A DNA stretch of 64,000 nt from Tabrizicola_A sp964393035 (lineage in GTDB: Bacteria; Pseudomonadota; Alphaproteobacteria; Rhodobacterales; Rhodobacteraceae): assembly GCA_964393035.1 (NCBI GenBank), contig CAYMRX010000002.1:124001-188000 (forward strand), in the 5' to 3' direction. The position numbers and the translations under genes are program-made. The stretch's first letter is position 1. The number at the start of each line of letters is the position of its first letter. Below are positions 24,922 to 33,323 of this stretch, piece after piece. The notes below the pieces were generated by a model. It did no database searches, was not told the DNA's origin, and saw nothing but the letters and a program-made list of their open reading frames with translations.

Positions 24922-26085
24922 ATGATGCAGGCGGTCAAACGGGCAAGATGGGCGGTTGCGGCGATGTTCGCCGCCAACGGGTTGGCCATGGGGGCATGGG
25001 CGCCGCAGATCCCGGCCCTGATGCCAAAACACCAGATCGGCGAGGCGGTCTTGGGGCTTGTCATCCTGTGCCTTGGGCTTGGCGCGGTGCTGGCCATGTT
25101 GATTTCGGGTCGGCTGATCAGCCGCTTTGGCGGGCAGCGGGTGCTGACGGGCTTTGCGCTGGCGCTGATCCCGGCCTTGCCCCTGATCGTACTGGCCCCG
25201 AACCTGCCGCTTCTGGTGCTGGCCGCCACGCTGTTCGGTGCCATCGCGGGCAGCATGGATGTGGCGATGAACGCCGCCGCTGTTCAGGTGGAGCGCCAGC
25301 TTGGCCGCGCGATCATGTCGGCCAGCCATGGCTTCTGGAGCCTTGGCGGCTTTGTCGGCGCAGGCGCGGGCGGCTGGATCATGGCGCATTGGGGGGACAT
25401 GTCGCAGGCCCTTGTCGTGGCGACAGCCGTCGCGTTTCTGGTCACGCTTGCCAGCCGTTTTTTGCTGCCAGATACGCCCGAGCCAGCCCAAACCGCCACG
25501 GCGCATGGCCTTTTGCCGCGCGATCTTGGGCTTTGGCTGATCGGGCTGATGGCGCTCTTTTGCATGGTGCCCGAAGGTGCTGTGATGGATTGGGCCGCGA
25601 TCTATCTGGCGCAAGAGCTGAGGGCCGACGCCTTCCATTCCGGCCTCGGCTTTGCCTTTTTCGCAGGCGCCATGGCGGTGATGCGGTTTTCGGGGGATGT
25701 GGTGCGCAACCGCTTTGGCGCGGTGAAAACCTTGCAGATTTCAGGGCTTGCAGGGGCGGCAGGGTTGCTTATTGCAGCGATGTCCCCCGGTGACACGCTG
25801 GCGCTTGCCGGGTTTGCCCTGTCTGGTCTGGGTGTCGCAAATCTGGCGCCGGTGATGTATTCCGCCGCCGGAAACCATCCCGGCCTGCCCTCGGGCGTGG
25901 CGATTTCGGCGGTGACGACGGTGGGCTATGCCGGAATTCTGGTGGCCCCGGCCGTCATCGGCTTTATCGCCGAACATATCGGCTTCCGCATCACCTATGG
26001 CGCTTTGGCGGGGCTGTTGCTCTTGGTGGTCGCGCAGGCCCACCGCGCCCGCAATGCCGATGCGGCGCGCCCAGCCCGGCCTTAA
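24922..26085 (+). CDS. MFS transporter
   Basis: 387-aa major facilitator superfamily permease with about 12 hydrophobic segments. It starts MMQAVKRARWAVAAMFAANGLAMGAWAPQI, which resembles the YbjJ/Fuc-like group (GAWAPQIPALM; LGAVLAMLISGRLISRFGG). Substrate unknown. Its stop overlaps by 2-3 bp the stop of a small gene on the opposite strand. Confidence 0.88.
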   Translation: MMQAVKRARWAVAAMFAANGLAMGAWAPQIPALMPKHQIGEAVLGLVILCLGLGAVLAMLISGRLISRFGGQRVLTGFALALIPALPLIVLAPNLPLLVLAATLFGAIAGSMDVAMNAAAVQVERQLGRAIMSASHGFWSLGGFVGAGAGGWIMAHWGDMSQALVVATAVAFLVTLASRFLLPDTPEPAQTATAHGLLPRDLGLWLIGLMALFCMVPEGAVMDWAAIYLAQELRADAFHSGLGFAFFAGAMAVMRFSGDVVRNRFGAVKTLQISGLAGAAGLLIAAMSPGDTLALAGFALSGLGVANLAPVMYSAAGNHPGLPSGVAISAVTTVGYAGILVAPAVIGFIAEHIGFRITYGALAGLLLLVVAQAHRARNADAARPARP

Positions 26086-26267
26086 CCGCGCAGGCAGTGC
26101 CGGGGGGTGGCCTCGCCCTTCTGCACCGCGCCACAGGCTGCACAACGCCATTGCCCGGCGGCACGTTCCTGCCGCCAAAGACACGCCCGTGTCAGCGTCG
26201 AATTGCGGCGGGACGCCCAAGCATAGGCGAAAACGCCGACGACAAGGATCAACAGAAGAAGCGGCAC
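26082..26267 (-). CDS. Small membrane protein with C-terminal Cys motif
   Basis: 61 aa: an N-terminal hydrophobic helix (MPLLLLILVVGVFAYAWASRR), a basic linker and a Cys-rich end with WRCAACG and HCLRG, possibly a small zinc site. The helix-plus-CxxC layout and reading-frame preservation in a tight gap suggest a real gene. Function unknown. Convergent with the MFS gene. Confidence 0.6.
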   Translation of the reverse strand: MPLLLLILVVGVFAYAWASRRNSTLTRACLWRQERAAGQWRCAACGAVQKGEATPRHCLRG

Positions 26268-26282
26268 AGCAAGCCTTCAAAG

Positions 26283-26306
26283 CAAAAGACCCCGGCAGGA
26301 CCGGGG
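26283..26306 (-). terminator. Intrinsic terminator after sdhB
   Basis: On the minus strand CCCCGG-TCCTG-CCGGGG is followed by TCTTTTGC, 20 bp after the sdhB stop. It probably ends the long mcl2-to-sdhB transcription unit. Confidence 0.8.
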
Positions 26307-26325
26307 CCTTGAAAGATGCGGGAGA

Positions 26326-27102
26326 TCAAACCACCCGTTCGACCATCATCTTCTTGATCTCGGCAATCGCCTTGGCCGGGTTCAGCCCCTTGGGGCAGGT
26401 CTTGGCGCAGTTCATGATGGTGTGGCAGCGATAGAGCTTGAACGGGTCTTCCAGACCGTCCAACCGTTCACCCGTTGCCTCATCGCGGCTGTCGATGATC
26501 CAGCGATAGGCGTGCAGCAGCGCGGCCGGCCCAAGGTATTTGTCGCCGTTCCACCAGTAAGACGGGCAAGAGGTGCTGCACGAGGCGCACATCACGCATT
26601 CATAAAGACCGTCCAGCTTTTTGCGGTCCTCGATCGACTGGCGCCATTCCTTGGCCGGGCGGTTGGTCTTGGTTTCCAGCCACGGCATGATGCTGGCGTG
26701 CTGGGCATAGAAATGCGTGAGGTCGGGGATCAGATCCTTGATGACCGGCATATGCGGCAGGGGATAGATTTTCACATCGCCACGGATTTCATCCAAGCCA
26801 TAGATGCAGGCCAGCGTGTTGATCCCGTCGATGTTCATCGCGCAGCTTCCGCAAATCCCCTCGCGGCAGGAGCGGCGGAAGGTCAGCGTTGGGTCAATCT
26901 CGTTCTTGATCTTGATAAGGGCGTCCAGAACCATCGGGCCGCATTTGTCCATATCGACGAAATAGGTGTCGACCGACGGATTTTTGCCGTCATCGGGGTT
27001 CCAGCGGTAGATCTGGAACTTCCTTACATTCTTGCCCTCAGGCTTCGGCCAGGTCTTGCCGGTCACGATTTTCGAGTTCTTCGGGAGGGTGAACTGGACC
27101 AT
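26326..27102 (-). CDS. sdhB: Succinate dehydrogenase iron-sulfur subunit
   Basis: Complex II electron-transfer subunit, 258 aa. It carries the [2Fe-2S] cluster CREGICGSCAMNIDG...C, and the [4Fe-4S]/[3Fe-4S] ligands CVMCASCSTSC and CHTIMNCAKTCPKG. It moves electrons from the SdhA flavin to quinone at SdhCD. Separated from sdhA by two small lipoprotein genes, unusual compared with the textbook sdhCDAB order. Confidence 0.96.
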   Translation of the reverse strand: MVQFTLPKNSKIVTGKTWPKPEGKNVRKFQIYRWNPDDGKNPSVDTYFVDMDKCGPMVLDALIKIKNEIDPTLTFRRSCREGICGSCAMNIDGINTLACIYGLDEIRGDVKIYPLPHMPVIKDLIPDLTHFYAQHASIMPWLETKTNRPAKEWRQSIEDRKKLDGLYECVMCASCSTSCPSYWWNGDKYLGPAALLHAYRWIIDSRDEATGERLDGLEDPFKLYRCHTIMNCAKTCPKGLNPAKAIAEIKKMMVERVV

Positions 27103-27180
27103 GGGCTTTCCTTCGTCAGATCGTTGCGCGGCGCGGGCCGCGCGGCAGAATGGCTATGGTGGGGGCAAGGGGGCGCATCG

Positions 27181-27483
27181 TCAGCCCACCCAGCCTGGCT
27201 GGTCGTCAAGCGGGCGGGTCGGGAACTGGCCGGACCGCGCGCTGACACAAGAATCGAAAACCTGCGCCGGATCGCGGCCCAGAAGAAAATCAGAGGAGAT
27301 CGTCACGTCCAAGGCCCCGACAGCGCGGCCGCCCGACCCAACCCCAAGCCCGACACGCCCACGCGGACGCAGCGCCTGATTGGCCTGTTCGACGCACATC
27401 TGTTCCGCCTGATCCACCGGAATGGGACCACAGGCCGCAAGGGGCGGCAGGCTGACAAGCATCAGAAAGGCGGCACGCCACAT
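27181..27483 (-). CDS. Small lipoprotein within the sdh operon (second)
   Basis: 100 aa with a lipoprotein signal ending PPLAACGP (Cys at about 18). The mature part has a second Cys in EQMCVEQAN and one in FDSCVSARSG, and a Gly/Arg-rich centre. It starts 3 bp after the stop of the preceding lipoprotein and lies 78 bp upstream of sdhB, on the same strand. No family recognised. The signal and tight packing support a real gene. Confidence 0.7.
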   Translation of the reverse strand: MWRAAFLMLVSLPPLAACGPIPVDQAEQMCVEQANQALRPRGRVGLGVGSGGRAVGALDVTISSDFLLGRDPAQVFDSCVSARSGQFPTRPLDDQPGWVG

Positions 27484-27486
27484 GGG

Positions 27487-27804
27487 TCAGACCCCAAGGC
27501 CAGAGATGCCCGCCGCAGCAAGGCAAGACGCGGCCCCCGGCTGGGCGGCAATCCGCAGGACATTGGCCACCGTGCGGCTGCCCGCGCCAACGCCGATATC
27601 CTGCGCCAGTGCCTTCACATCCTCGGCACTTGCGTTGTCGACAATGCAGCGCGTGGCGGTTTCGGACTGTCCTGCCGGAACATAATCGGACACGATCGGC
27701 CGCACCACCGCATCGGCAGCGCGACGGCCCACCTTGTCGGCGACCTGCGCCGGGTCGCAGGCGGCAAGGGCCAAAGTCATGAGGATCAGACCCGCGCGGC
27801 GCAT
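27487..27804 (-). CDS. Small lipoprotein within the sdh operon (first)
   Basis: 105 aa starting MRRAGLILMTLALAACDPAQ, with lipobox LAAC at about residue 16. Two further Cys are in TATRCIVDNAS and AASCLAAAG. Its ATG overlaps the sdhA stop by one nucleotide (TGATG), implying translational coupling to sdhA. Function unknown; an outer- or inner-membrane lipoprotein co-expressed with complex II. Confidence 0.75.
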   Translation of the reverse strand: MRRAGLILMTLALAACDPAQVADKVGRRAADAVVRPIVSDYVPAGQSETATRCIVDNASAEDVKALAQDIGVGAGSRTVANVLRIAAQPGAASCLAAAGISGLGV

Positions 27805-29609
27805 CAGAACTTCCTTTCCGCAGGGGCAATCTTCTTCAACGAAATCCCGCCTTCGGCCTCGGTGGTCAGCGGTTCGGTTTTCACCGGGCGATAGGCCAGC
27901 GCCACCTTGTTGCCATCGACATGCGCGAGTGAGTGCTTGCGCCATTTGGCGTCATCACGGGCCGGGTGATCTTCGTGGGCATGCGCGCCGCGGCTTTCGG
28001 TACGGGCATGGGCGCCGTAGATGGTGGCCAGCGCGTTGGGCATCAGGTTGGTCAGCTCCAGCGTTTCCATCAGGTCGCTGTTCCAGACAAGGCTGCGGTC
28101 GGTGACCTTCAAGTCAGTCATCTTGCCGGCAATCGCCGTCATCTTCACCTCGCCCGCCGCAAGGGTTTCCTCGGCGCGGAACACGGCCGCATCGGCTTGC
28201 ATGGTACGCTGCATTTCCAGCCGCAGATCGGCGGTCGGGATGACACCCGATGCGTGGCGCAGATCGTCAAAGCGCGAGAGCGCGCGATCCACCTCAACCT
28301 TGTTGGTTGCCGGCATCGCCGAGACGCGGTCCACCACCTGCCCCGCCCGAATGGCGGCAGCACGGCCAAACACCACAAGGTCAATCAGCGAGTTCGACCC
28401 CAGACGGTTCGCGCCATGCACGCTTGCGCAGCCCGCCTCGCCCACGGCCATCAGGCCGGGGAAGACCGCATCGGGGTTTTCCGGCGTCGGGTTCAGAACC
28501 TCGCCGAAGTAGTTCGTCGGGATGCCGCCCATGTTGTAATGCACGGTCGGCAGCACCGGGATTGGTTCCTTGGTCAGATCGACGCCCGCGAAAATCCGCG
28601 CCGATTCCGAAATGCCGGGCAGACGCAGGTCGAGCGTTTCCTTCGGCAGGTGGTTCAGGTGCAGGTGGATATGGTCGCCATGTTCGCCAACGCCGCGGCC
28701 TTCGCGGATTTCCAGCGTCATGCAGCGGGACACATAGTCACGGGGCGCCAAGTCTTTGTAATGGGGCGCATAACGCTCCATGAAACGCTCGCCGTTGGAA
28801 TTGGTCAGGTAGCCGCCCTCGCCGCGCGCGCCTTCGGTTATGAGACAGCCCGAGCCGTAAATCCCCGTGGGGTGGAACTGCACGAATTCCATATCCTGCA
28901 AGGGCAGGCCCGCACGGGCCACCATGCCGCCTCCGTCGCCGGTGCAGGTATGGGCCGAGGTGGCGCTGAAATAGGCGCGGCCATAGCCGCCGGTCGCCAG
29001 AACGGTCATCTTGGCGTTGAAGACATGGATGGTGCCATCGTCGAGTTTCCAGCAGACAACGCCGGTGCAGCGGCCATCGGTGATGATCAGATCAAGCGCG
29101 AAATATTCGATGAAGAATTCGGCGTTGTTCTTCAGGCTTTGGCCGTAAAGCGTGTGCAGAATGGCATGGCCGGTGCGGTCGGCGGCGGCACAGGTGCGCT
29201 GAACGGGCGGGCCTTCGCCGAACTCGGTGGTATGGCCGCCAAAGGGGCGCTGGTAGATCTTGCCTTCTTCGGTGCGCGAAAACGGCACGCCGTAATGGTC
29301 CAGCTCATAGACCGCTTTCGGGGCCTCGCGCGCCAGATATTCCATGGCATCGGTATCGCCCAGCCAATCCGACCCCTTCACGGTGTCATACATGTGCCAT
29401 TGCCAGCTGTCCGGCCCCATGTTGCCAAGGCTGGCCGCGATGCCGCCTTGGGCGGCCACAGTGTGCGAGCGCGTCGGGAAAACCTTGGTCACGCAAGCGG
29501 TGCGCAGGCCCTGTTCGGCCATGCCCAACGTGGCGCGCAGGCCAGCGCCGCCAGCGCCAACCACCACAACATCGTAATCATGGGTTTCATATGCGTAAGC
29601 TTGGGTCAT
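27804..29609 (-). CDS. sdhA: Succinate dehydrogenase flavoprotein subunit
   Basis: 601-aa catalytic subunit oxidising succinate to fumarate. FAD motif DVVVVGAGGAGLRATLG. The His that binds FAD covalently is in RSHTVAAQGGIAASLGN. Substrate-site blocks include GGHTTEFGEGP, FHPTGIYGSGCLITEGARGEG and the C-terminal HARTESRGAHAHEDHP. Length is standard. It lies 10 bp after sdhD. Confidence 0.96.
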   Translation of the reverse strand: MTQAYAYETHDYDVVVVGAGGAGLRATLGMAEQGLRTACVTKVFPTRSHTVAAQGGIAASLGNMGPDSWQWHMYDTVKGSDWLGDTDAMEYLAREAPKAVYELDHYGVPFSRTEEGKIYQRPFGGHTTEFGEGPPVQRTCAAADRTGHAILHTLYGQSLKNNAEFFIEYFALDLIITDGRCTGVVCWKLDDGTIHVFNAKMTVLATGGYGRAYFSATSAHTCTGDGGGMVARAGLPLQDMEFVQFHPTGIYGSGCLITEGARGEGGYLTNSNGERFMERYAPHYKDLAPRDYVSRCMTLEIREGRGVGEHGDHIHLHLNHLPKETLDLRLPGISESARIFAGVDLTKEPIPVLPTVHYNMGGIPTNYFGEVLNPTPENPDAVFPGLMAVGEAGCASVHGANRLGSNSLIDLVVFGRAAAIRAGQVVDRVSAMPATNKVEVDRALSRFDDLRHASGVIPTADLRLEMQRTMQADAAVFRAEETLAAGEVKMTAIAGKMTDLKVTDRSLVWNSDLMETLELTNLMPNALATIYGAHARTESRGAHAHEDHPARDDAKWRKHSLAHVDGNKVALAYRPVKTEPLTTEAEGGISLKKIAPAERKF

Positions 29610-29619
29610 TTCAGAAACC

Positions 29620-29991
29620 TCAGATCGCGATTTTCAGCAGGGCGAACAGCCCCGTGGCAAGGATCACGGCGGACAGGGAATAGGCGAAGATGATCGCCAT
29701 CTTGCGGGCGGTGCCGCGGGCGTAATCTTCGATCATCATGGTGGCGCCCATGGCGAAATGGCGCATGCCGACGATCAGGATCAGCGCGGTCAGGATGGCC
29801 GGGAAAGGACGGGCGAAGATGGCCACAACCTGCTCTTGGCTTTGGCCCAGCGCAGAACCGAAGATGTAGATCCATGTCGGCACCATGAAGGCCAGCGCCA
29901 CGGCGGTGACGGTCATGTGCCAGTGGTGTTCGGTTCCGGTGTGGGAAGCGCCTTTGCCCTCGGCGCGCTTGCGGGCGGTCAGGTAACGCAT
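29620..29991 (-). CDS. sdhD: Succinate dehydrogenase membrane anchor subunit D
   Basis: 123-aa membrane anchor with three hydrophobic helices and the short N-terminal segment MRYLTARKRAEGKGASHTGT typical of alphaproteobacterial SdhD. HHWHMTVTAVALAFMVP holds the conserved His of helix I; HFAMGATMMIEDYARG lies before helix III. It follows sdhC by 7 bp. Confidence 0.92.
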   Translation of the reverse strand: MRYLTARKRAEGKGASHTGTEHHWHMTVTAVALAFMVPTWIYIFGSALGQSQEQVVAIFARPFPAILTALILIVGMRHFAMGATMMIEDYARGTARKMAIIFAYSLSAVILATGLFALLKIAI

Positions 29992-29998
29992 GTTTCCC

Positions 29999-30385
29999 TC
30001 ACTGAACCAGAAGAATGGTGATGACGGTCAGCACGACCGACCCGATGACGCAGGCCCAGCCAAGCTTTTCGGCGGTGGGGACATCCAGCCCCTTGCCCGC
30101 GTCATAGTAAAGGTGCCGCAACCCGCTAAGGTAGTGATACCAGATGGCCCAGGCAGAGCCGGTAAAGACCAGATCGCCGAACCAACTGGTCGCCACCGCA
30201 TTGGCCGTGGCGAAATACTCGGCCGAGGTCGCCGACGCCAGAAGCCACCAGACCGCCAGCGCGACCCCGACGATCAGCGCGTTGCCGGTGATCCGGGTCA
30301 GGATCGACGAAACCGAGGTGATCTGGATGCGATAGATCTGCAAATGGGGGGAAAGGGGCCGCTCGACCCGTTTGACGTCTGCCAT
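29999..30385 (-). CDS. sdhC: Succinate dehydrogenase cytochrome b556 subunit
   Basis: 128-aa cytochrome subunit of complex II. The start at 30385 (MADVKRVERPLSPHLQIYRI) is chosen because RPLSPHLQIYR is the family N-terminal signature. SILTRITG (quinone-site Ser/Arg) and a haem-ligand His in SGLRHLYYDAGKG are visible. First gene of the sdh block; its promoter region carries the paired GTGATCAC operator. Confidence 0.94.
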   Translation of the reverse strand: MADVKRVERPLSPHLQIYRIQITSVSSILTRITGNALIVGVALAVWWLLASATSAEYFATANAVATSWFGDLVFTGSAWAIWYHYLSGLRHLYYDAGKGLDVPTAEKLGWACVIGSVVLTVITILLVQ

Positions 30386-30536
30386 GTCATGTCCCTTATT
30401 CACTGGCGTATTCGCTGGCGCGGGCGCGTCGCGCCCTAAAGCTGTCTTGATCTTCAATAGCGCGAAAATTGGCGCTGTCACCAAAAAGGCTGCACAAAGG
30501 GCGGGTTGTTGCCGCTATCAGAGAAAGATTCTGATA

Positions 30537-30571
30537 TTTGTGATCACAGTTTTTTTAACCGTGATCACAAA
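30537..30571. promoter_or_regulatory. Double palindromic operator upstream of sdhC
   Basis: Perfect 11-bp inverted repeat TTTGTGATCAC-N13-GTGATCACAAA. Each arm contains the complete 8-bp palindrome GTGATCAC. The two 8-mers are 21 bp apart centre to centre, i.e. two helical turns. It lies 150-190 bp before the sdhC start and after the mch stop. The regulator is not identified; the pattern is GntR/CRP-like. Confidence 0.65.
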
Positions 30572-30587
30572 ATACGGCGCCCATGAT

Positions 30588-31619
30588 CTACAGCGGCATC
30601 AAAGCCCAGTAGTCCAGATCCAAGAGAACCTCGGGCGCATATTTGCCATCAGGCCCTTTCAGCGCAAAGGGGGCGGCCCCCTGCTTCACCGCAACCAGCC
30701 GCAGGCGGATGGCGCCGACGCCGGGGGCGGTGGTTTCGGCGCGGTCCAACACTTCGGACCACGCCTTGATCGTGTCGCCCGAAAAGCAAGGATTGGCATG
30801 CGCGCCCGCGTTCAGCGCGACGATGGTTTGCGCATTGGCAAGGCCATTGAACGACAACGCGCGGGCCATGGAAATCACATGGCCGCCATAGATCAGCCGT
30901 TTGCCATCTTCGCGGAAGGTGGCATCGAAATGGACCTTGGCGGTGTTCTGCCACAGGCGGGTGGCCAGCATATGCTCGGCCTCCTCGACGGTGACGCCAT
31001 CGACATGGTCGATCTTTTCGCCGATCTGATAATCGGCCCAGCGATGCGGCTCTCCGGCCAAGGTGAAGTCGTAGTTGGAAAAATCCAACCCCGAAGGGAT
31101 CATCAGATCGGCCGCAGGCACAACCTTTTGCAATTCGGGAACATTGGCGTCGGGCGTCGGCGCATCCAGCCGGTTCTTGCGAACCATCACCCAGCGCACA
31201 TATTCCAGCACCACCTCATCGCGCTGGTTGATCCCCCGCGTGCGGACATAGACATTGCCTGACTTGCCATTGGAGTTTTCTTTCAACCCGATGACCGTGC
31301 TTTGCGACCGCAAGGTATCGCCCGGATAGACCGGGGCCAGCCAGCGCCCTTCGGCATAGCCAAGATTAGCCACAGCGTTCAGGCTGATGTCCGGCACGGT
31401 TTTGCCAAACACCACATGGAACGCGATCAGATCATCCACCGGGCTTTGCGGCAAACCGCAGGCGCGGGCGAAGGCGTCAGACGAATGCAGCGCCCCGCGT
31501 GCTGGGTAAAGCGCATGATAAAGCGCGCGCTCACCGCCCGAAATCGTGCGCGGCACGGCATGATGAATGACCTCGCCAATGCGGTAATCTTCAAAAAAAC
31601 GGCCCGGATTGGTTTTCAT
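30588..31619 (-). CDS. mch: Mesaconyl-CoA hydratase
   Basis: Ethylmalonyl-CoA pathway enzyme hydrating mesaconyl-C1-CoA to beta-methylmalyl-CoA. About 343 aa with a duplicated MaoC-like hotdog fold. The start MKTNPGRFFEDYRIGE (31619) matches the family N-terminus; an alternative ATG is one codon upstream. AAGGA lies at 31629-31633. GGERALYHALYPARGALHSSDAFARACG and VYPGDTLRSQSTVIG are family blocks. mcl2 sits upstream in the same cluster, which strongly supports the call. An 11-G tract lies just 5' of its Shine-Dalgarno. Confidence 0.9.
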   Translation of the reverse strand: MKTNPGRFFEDYRIGEVIHHAVPRTISGGERALYHALYPARGALHSSDAFARACGLPQSPVDDLIAFHVVFGKTVPDISLNAVANLGYAEGRWLAPVYPGDTLRSQSTVIGLKENSNGKSGNVYVRTRGINQRDEVVLEYVRWVMVRKNRLDAPTPDANVPELQKVVPAADLMIPSGLDFSNYDFTLAGEPHRWADYQIGEKIDHVDGVTVEEAEHMLATRLWQNTAKVHFDATFREDGKRLIYGGHVISMARALSFNGLANAQTIVALNAGAHANPCFSGDTIKAWSEVLDRAETTAPGVGAIRLRLVAVKQGAAPFALKGPDGKYAPEVLLDLDYWALMPL

Positions 31620-31638
31620 CATGCTCATTCCTTGCATT

Positions 31639-31649
31639 GGGGGGGGGGG
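31639..31649. repeat. Homopolymeric G11/C11 tract upstream of mch
   Basis: Eleven consecutive G on the plus strand (C on the mch transcript strand), lying 17-30 nt upstream of the mch start in the short gap to the DUF1737 gene. It is either a slippage-prone regulatory tract or a sequencing-length uncertainty. Confidence 0.8.
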
Positions 31650-31670
31650 CAGGACCCCCACCGCACGCGA

Positions 31671-31874
31671 TTATTGCTCGCCCAACTTCACATCAGGGCT
31701 GTAGGTGCCCGGCACCTCTTTCACCACCGCCTGCCCGCAGCGCATCACGCCGCGCGCCGCGTCAAAGGCATAGGTGGGATCGCCGTGCAACGCCCACCCC
31801 TTGTTCAAGGCCGCCGTGACCTTATGGCAAAAGGCCGATGTGTCATCGTCCGACAGAAAACGAAAAAGCTTCAT
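31671..31874 (-). CDS. DUF1737-like small protein
   Basis: 67 aa (MKLFRFLSDDDTSAFCHKVT). The blocks ALNKGWALHGDPTY and QAVVKEVPG match the DUF1737-type pattern (GWxLxG...QA). I use the internal ATG at 31874; the upstream extension overlaps the NnrU gene. It begins 4 bp after the NnrU-like stop and precedes mch. Function unknown; it travels with ethylmalonyl-CoA pathway genes here. Confidence 0.75.
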   Translation of the reverse strand: MKLFRFLSDDDTSAFCHKVTAALNKGWALHGDPTYAFDAARGVMRCGQAVVKEVPGTYSPDVKLGEQ

Positions 31875-31878
31875 GCGT

Positions 31879-32421
31879 TTACCCGAATGTTGGATAGCCA
31901 AGCCAGGTATGCACCCCGGCCATTGCGCCATAGACCAGCACGGCACCCACCAGCGCCATCGCCTCGAATTTGGCGGGTTTCGCAGGCGGCACCACCCAAG
32001 GCCCGGCCTGGTTTATCAAGACCATCTCGGCCAGCGCCCAAAGCCCGATGCCGCCAAACAGCACGAAAGACGGCACATCCCCATTAACCATGAGATGCGC
32101 CACGGCCCAAAGCACCGCCCCCCACAGCATCGGATGCCGCAATTTGCGGGCCAAGGCCGTCTGCATACCCGAGGCGGCAAAGAAATAGAGCGAAATCAGC
32201 ATCAAGAGATTGTTGATGCCCACCACGGCCGGCGAACGGCCCCAGTAAAACGCCCCGTCGGCCTGTTTGTAGCCGATCACCATCAGCACGATGCCAAGCA
32301 CCATGGCCAAGGCCAAGGGGCCCTTGGCCTTATCGCCCCAAGCCGCCCGCATCTCCGGTGCGACACGTTTCAGAACATGCGGCACCACCCAAAGGGCAAG
32401 GCCAAGAAGGAGTAGGGTCAT
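31879..32421 (-). CDS. NnrU-family membrane protein
   Basis: 180 aa with about five to six hydrophobic segments. Typical NnrU blocks: WVVPHVLKRVAPEMR, KGPLALAMVLGIVLMVIGYK and RHPMLWGAVLWAVAHLMVNGD. The family is named for nitric-oxide-related genes in Rhodobacter, but many members lie outside denitrification loci, as here between mcl2 and mch. The molecular role is unknown. Confidence 0.88.
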   Translation of the reverse strand: MTLLLLGLALWVVPHVLKRVAPEMRAAWGDKAKGPLALAMVLGIVLMVIGYKQADGAFYWGRSPAVVGINNLLMLISLYFFAASGMQTALARKLRHPMLWGAVLWAVAHLMVNGDVPSFVLFGGIGLWALAEMVLINQAGPWVVPPAKPAKFEAMALVGAVLVYGAMAGVHTWLGYPTFG

Positions 32422-32459
32422 GCGCGATCTCCCAATCTGTCAATCCGCAGCACGCTACA

Positions 32460-33323
32460 TCATTCCGCCATGGCCGCAATCATCTCGGCCTTGGCAATCA
32501 GCGCCTCGGCGGTGACGATATGCAGGTTTTCCACGATCTTGCCGTCGACCACCGCCACCCCCTGCCCGGCGGCCTTGGCGGCGGCAAAGGCGTCGATCTG
32601 GCGGCGGGCGAGATCAAGCTCGACCTCTGAGGGCGCGAAGGCGGCATTGGCGATGTCCAACTGCGCGGGATGGATCAAGGTCTTGCCGTCAAAGCCCATA
32701 TCGCGGCCCTGATCGCATTCGGCCTTCAAACCCGCCTCATCCTTGAAGGCGTTGAACACCCCATCCACGATGACCTTGCCATTGGCGCGGGCCGCCAGCA
32801 AACACAGGCCAAGGCCCGCTTGCAATGCCAGACGATCGGGGCGGAACCGACTGCCCAGTTCTTTGGCCAGATCATTGGTGCCCATCACCATGCCGCGCAG
32901 CTTCGGATGGGCGGCAATCTCGGCGGCGTTCAGCATACCGGCCGCGGTTTCCATCATCGCCCACAGATCCGCCCCCGGCACGGCTGCGGCAACGGCATCG
33001 AGATCGGCAGCACGGTTCACCTTGGGGATCAGGATCGCGTCAATCTTGGCGCCGCGGGCGATTGCCTCATCCATGGCGCGGGCGTCGGCATAGCCCCATT
33101 CGGTGTCAAACCCGTTGATGCGCACGATCCGGGCGCGGTTGCCAAACTCCCAATCGGTCAGCACGCGCGCCAAAAGCGCACGGGCAGCGGGCTTTTCCTC
33201 GGGGGCGACCGCATCTTCCAGATCGAAGATGATCGCGTCGGCAGGCAACCCCATGGCCTTTTCCAGCGCCCGCTCTTTCGAGCCGGGGATGTAGAGGACC
33301 GAGCGATAGGGGCGTGCGGACAT
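32460..33323 (-). CDS. mcl2: HpcH/HpaI-like CoA-ester lyase / (3S)-malyl-CoA thioesterase
   Basis: 287-aa CitE-like TIM-barrel protein acting on malyl-CoA type esters. Blocks: RSVLYIPGSKERALEKAMGLPADAIIFDLEDAV, LIPKVNRAADLD, WAMMETAAGMLNAAEIA (Mg ligand Glu), GTNDLAKELG and GKTLIHPAQLDIANAAF. In Rhodobacter sphaeroides the paralogue near mch is Mcl2, a malyl-CoA thioesterase, whereas Mcl1 is the lyase. I infer Mcl2 from the same neighbourhood (mcl2-nnrU-mch-sdh). The distinction should be tested by alignment. Confidence 0.82.
   Translation of the reverse strand: MSARPYRSVLYIPGSKERALEKAMGLPADAIIFDLEDAVAPEEKPAARALLARVLTDWEFGNRARIVRINGFDTEWGYADARAMDEAIARGAKIDAILIPKVNRAADLDAVAAAVPGADLWAMMETAAGMLNAAEIAAHPKLRGMVMGTNDLAKELGSRFRPDRLALQAGLGLCLLAARANGKVIVDGVFNAFKDEAGLKAECDQGRDMGFDGKTLIHPAQLDIANAAFAPSEVELDLARRQIDAFAAAKAAGQGVAVVDGKIVENLHIVTAEALIAKAEMIAAMAE

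Noticed and set aside
26422..29693. Long plus-strand frames opposite sdhB and sdhA
   Set aside because: Shadow frames of conserved complex II genes.
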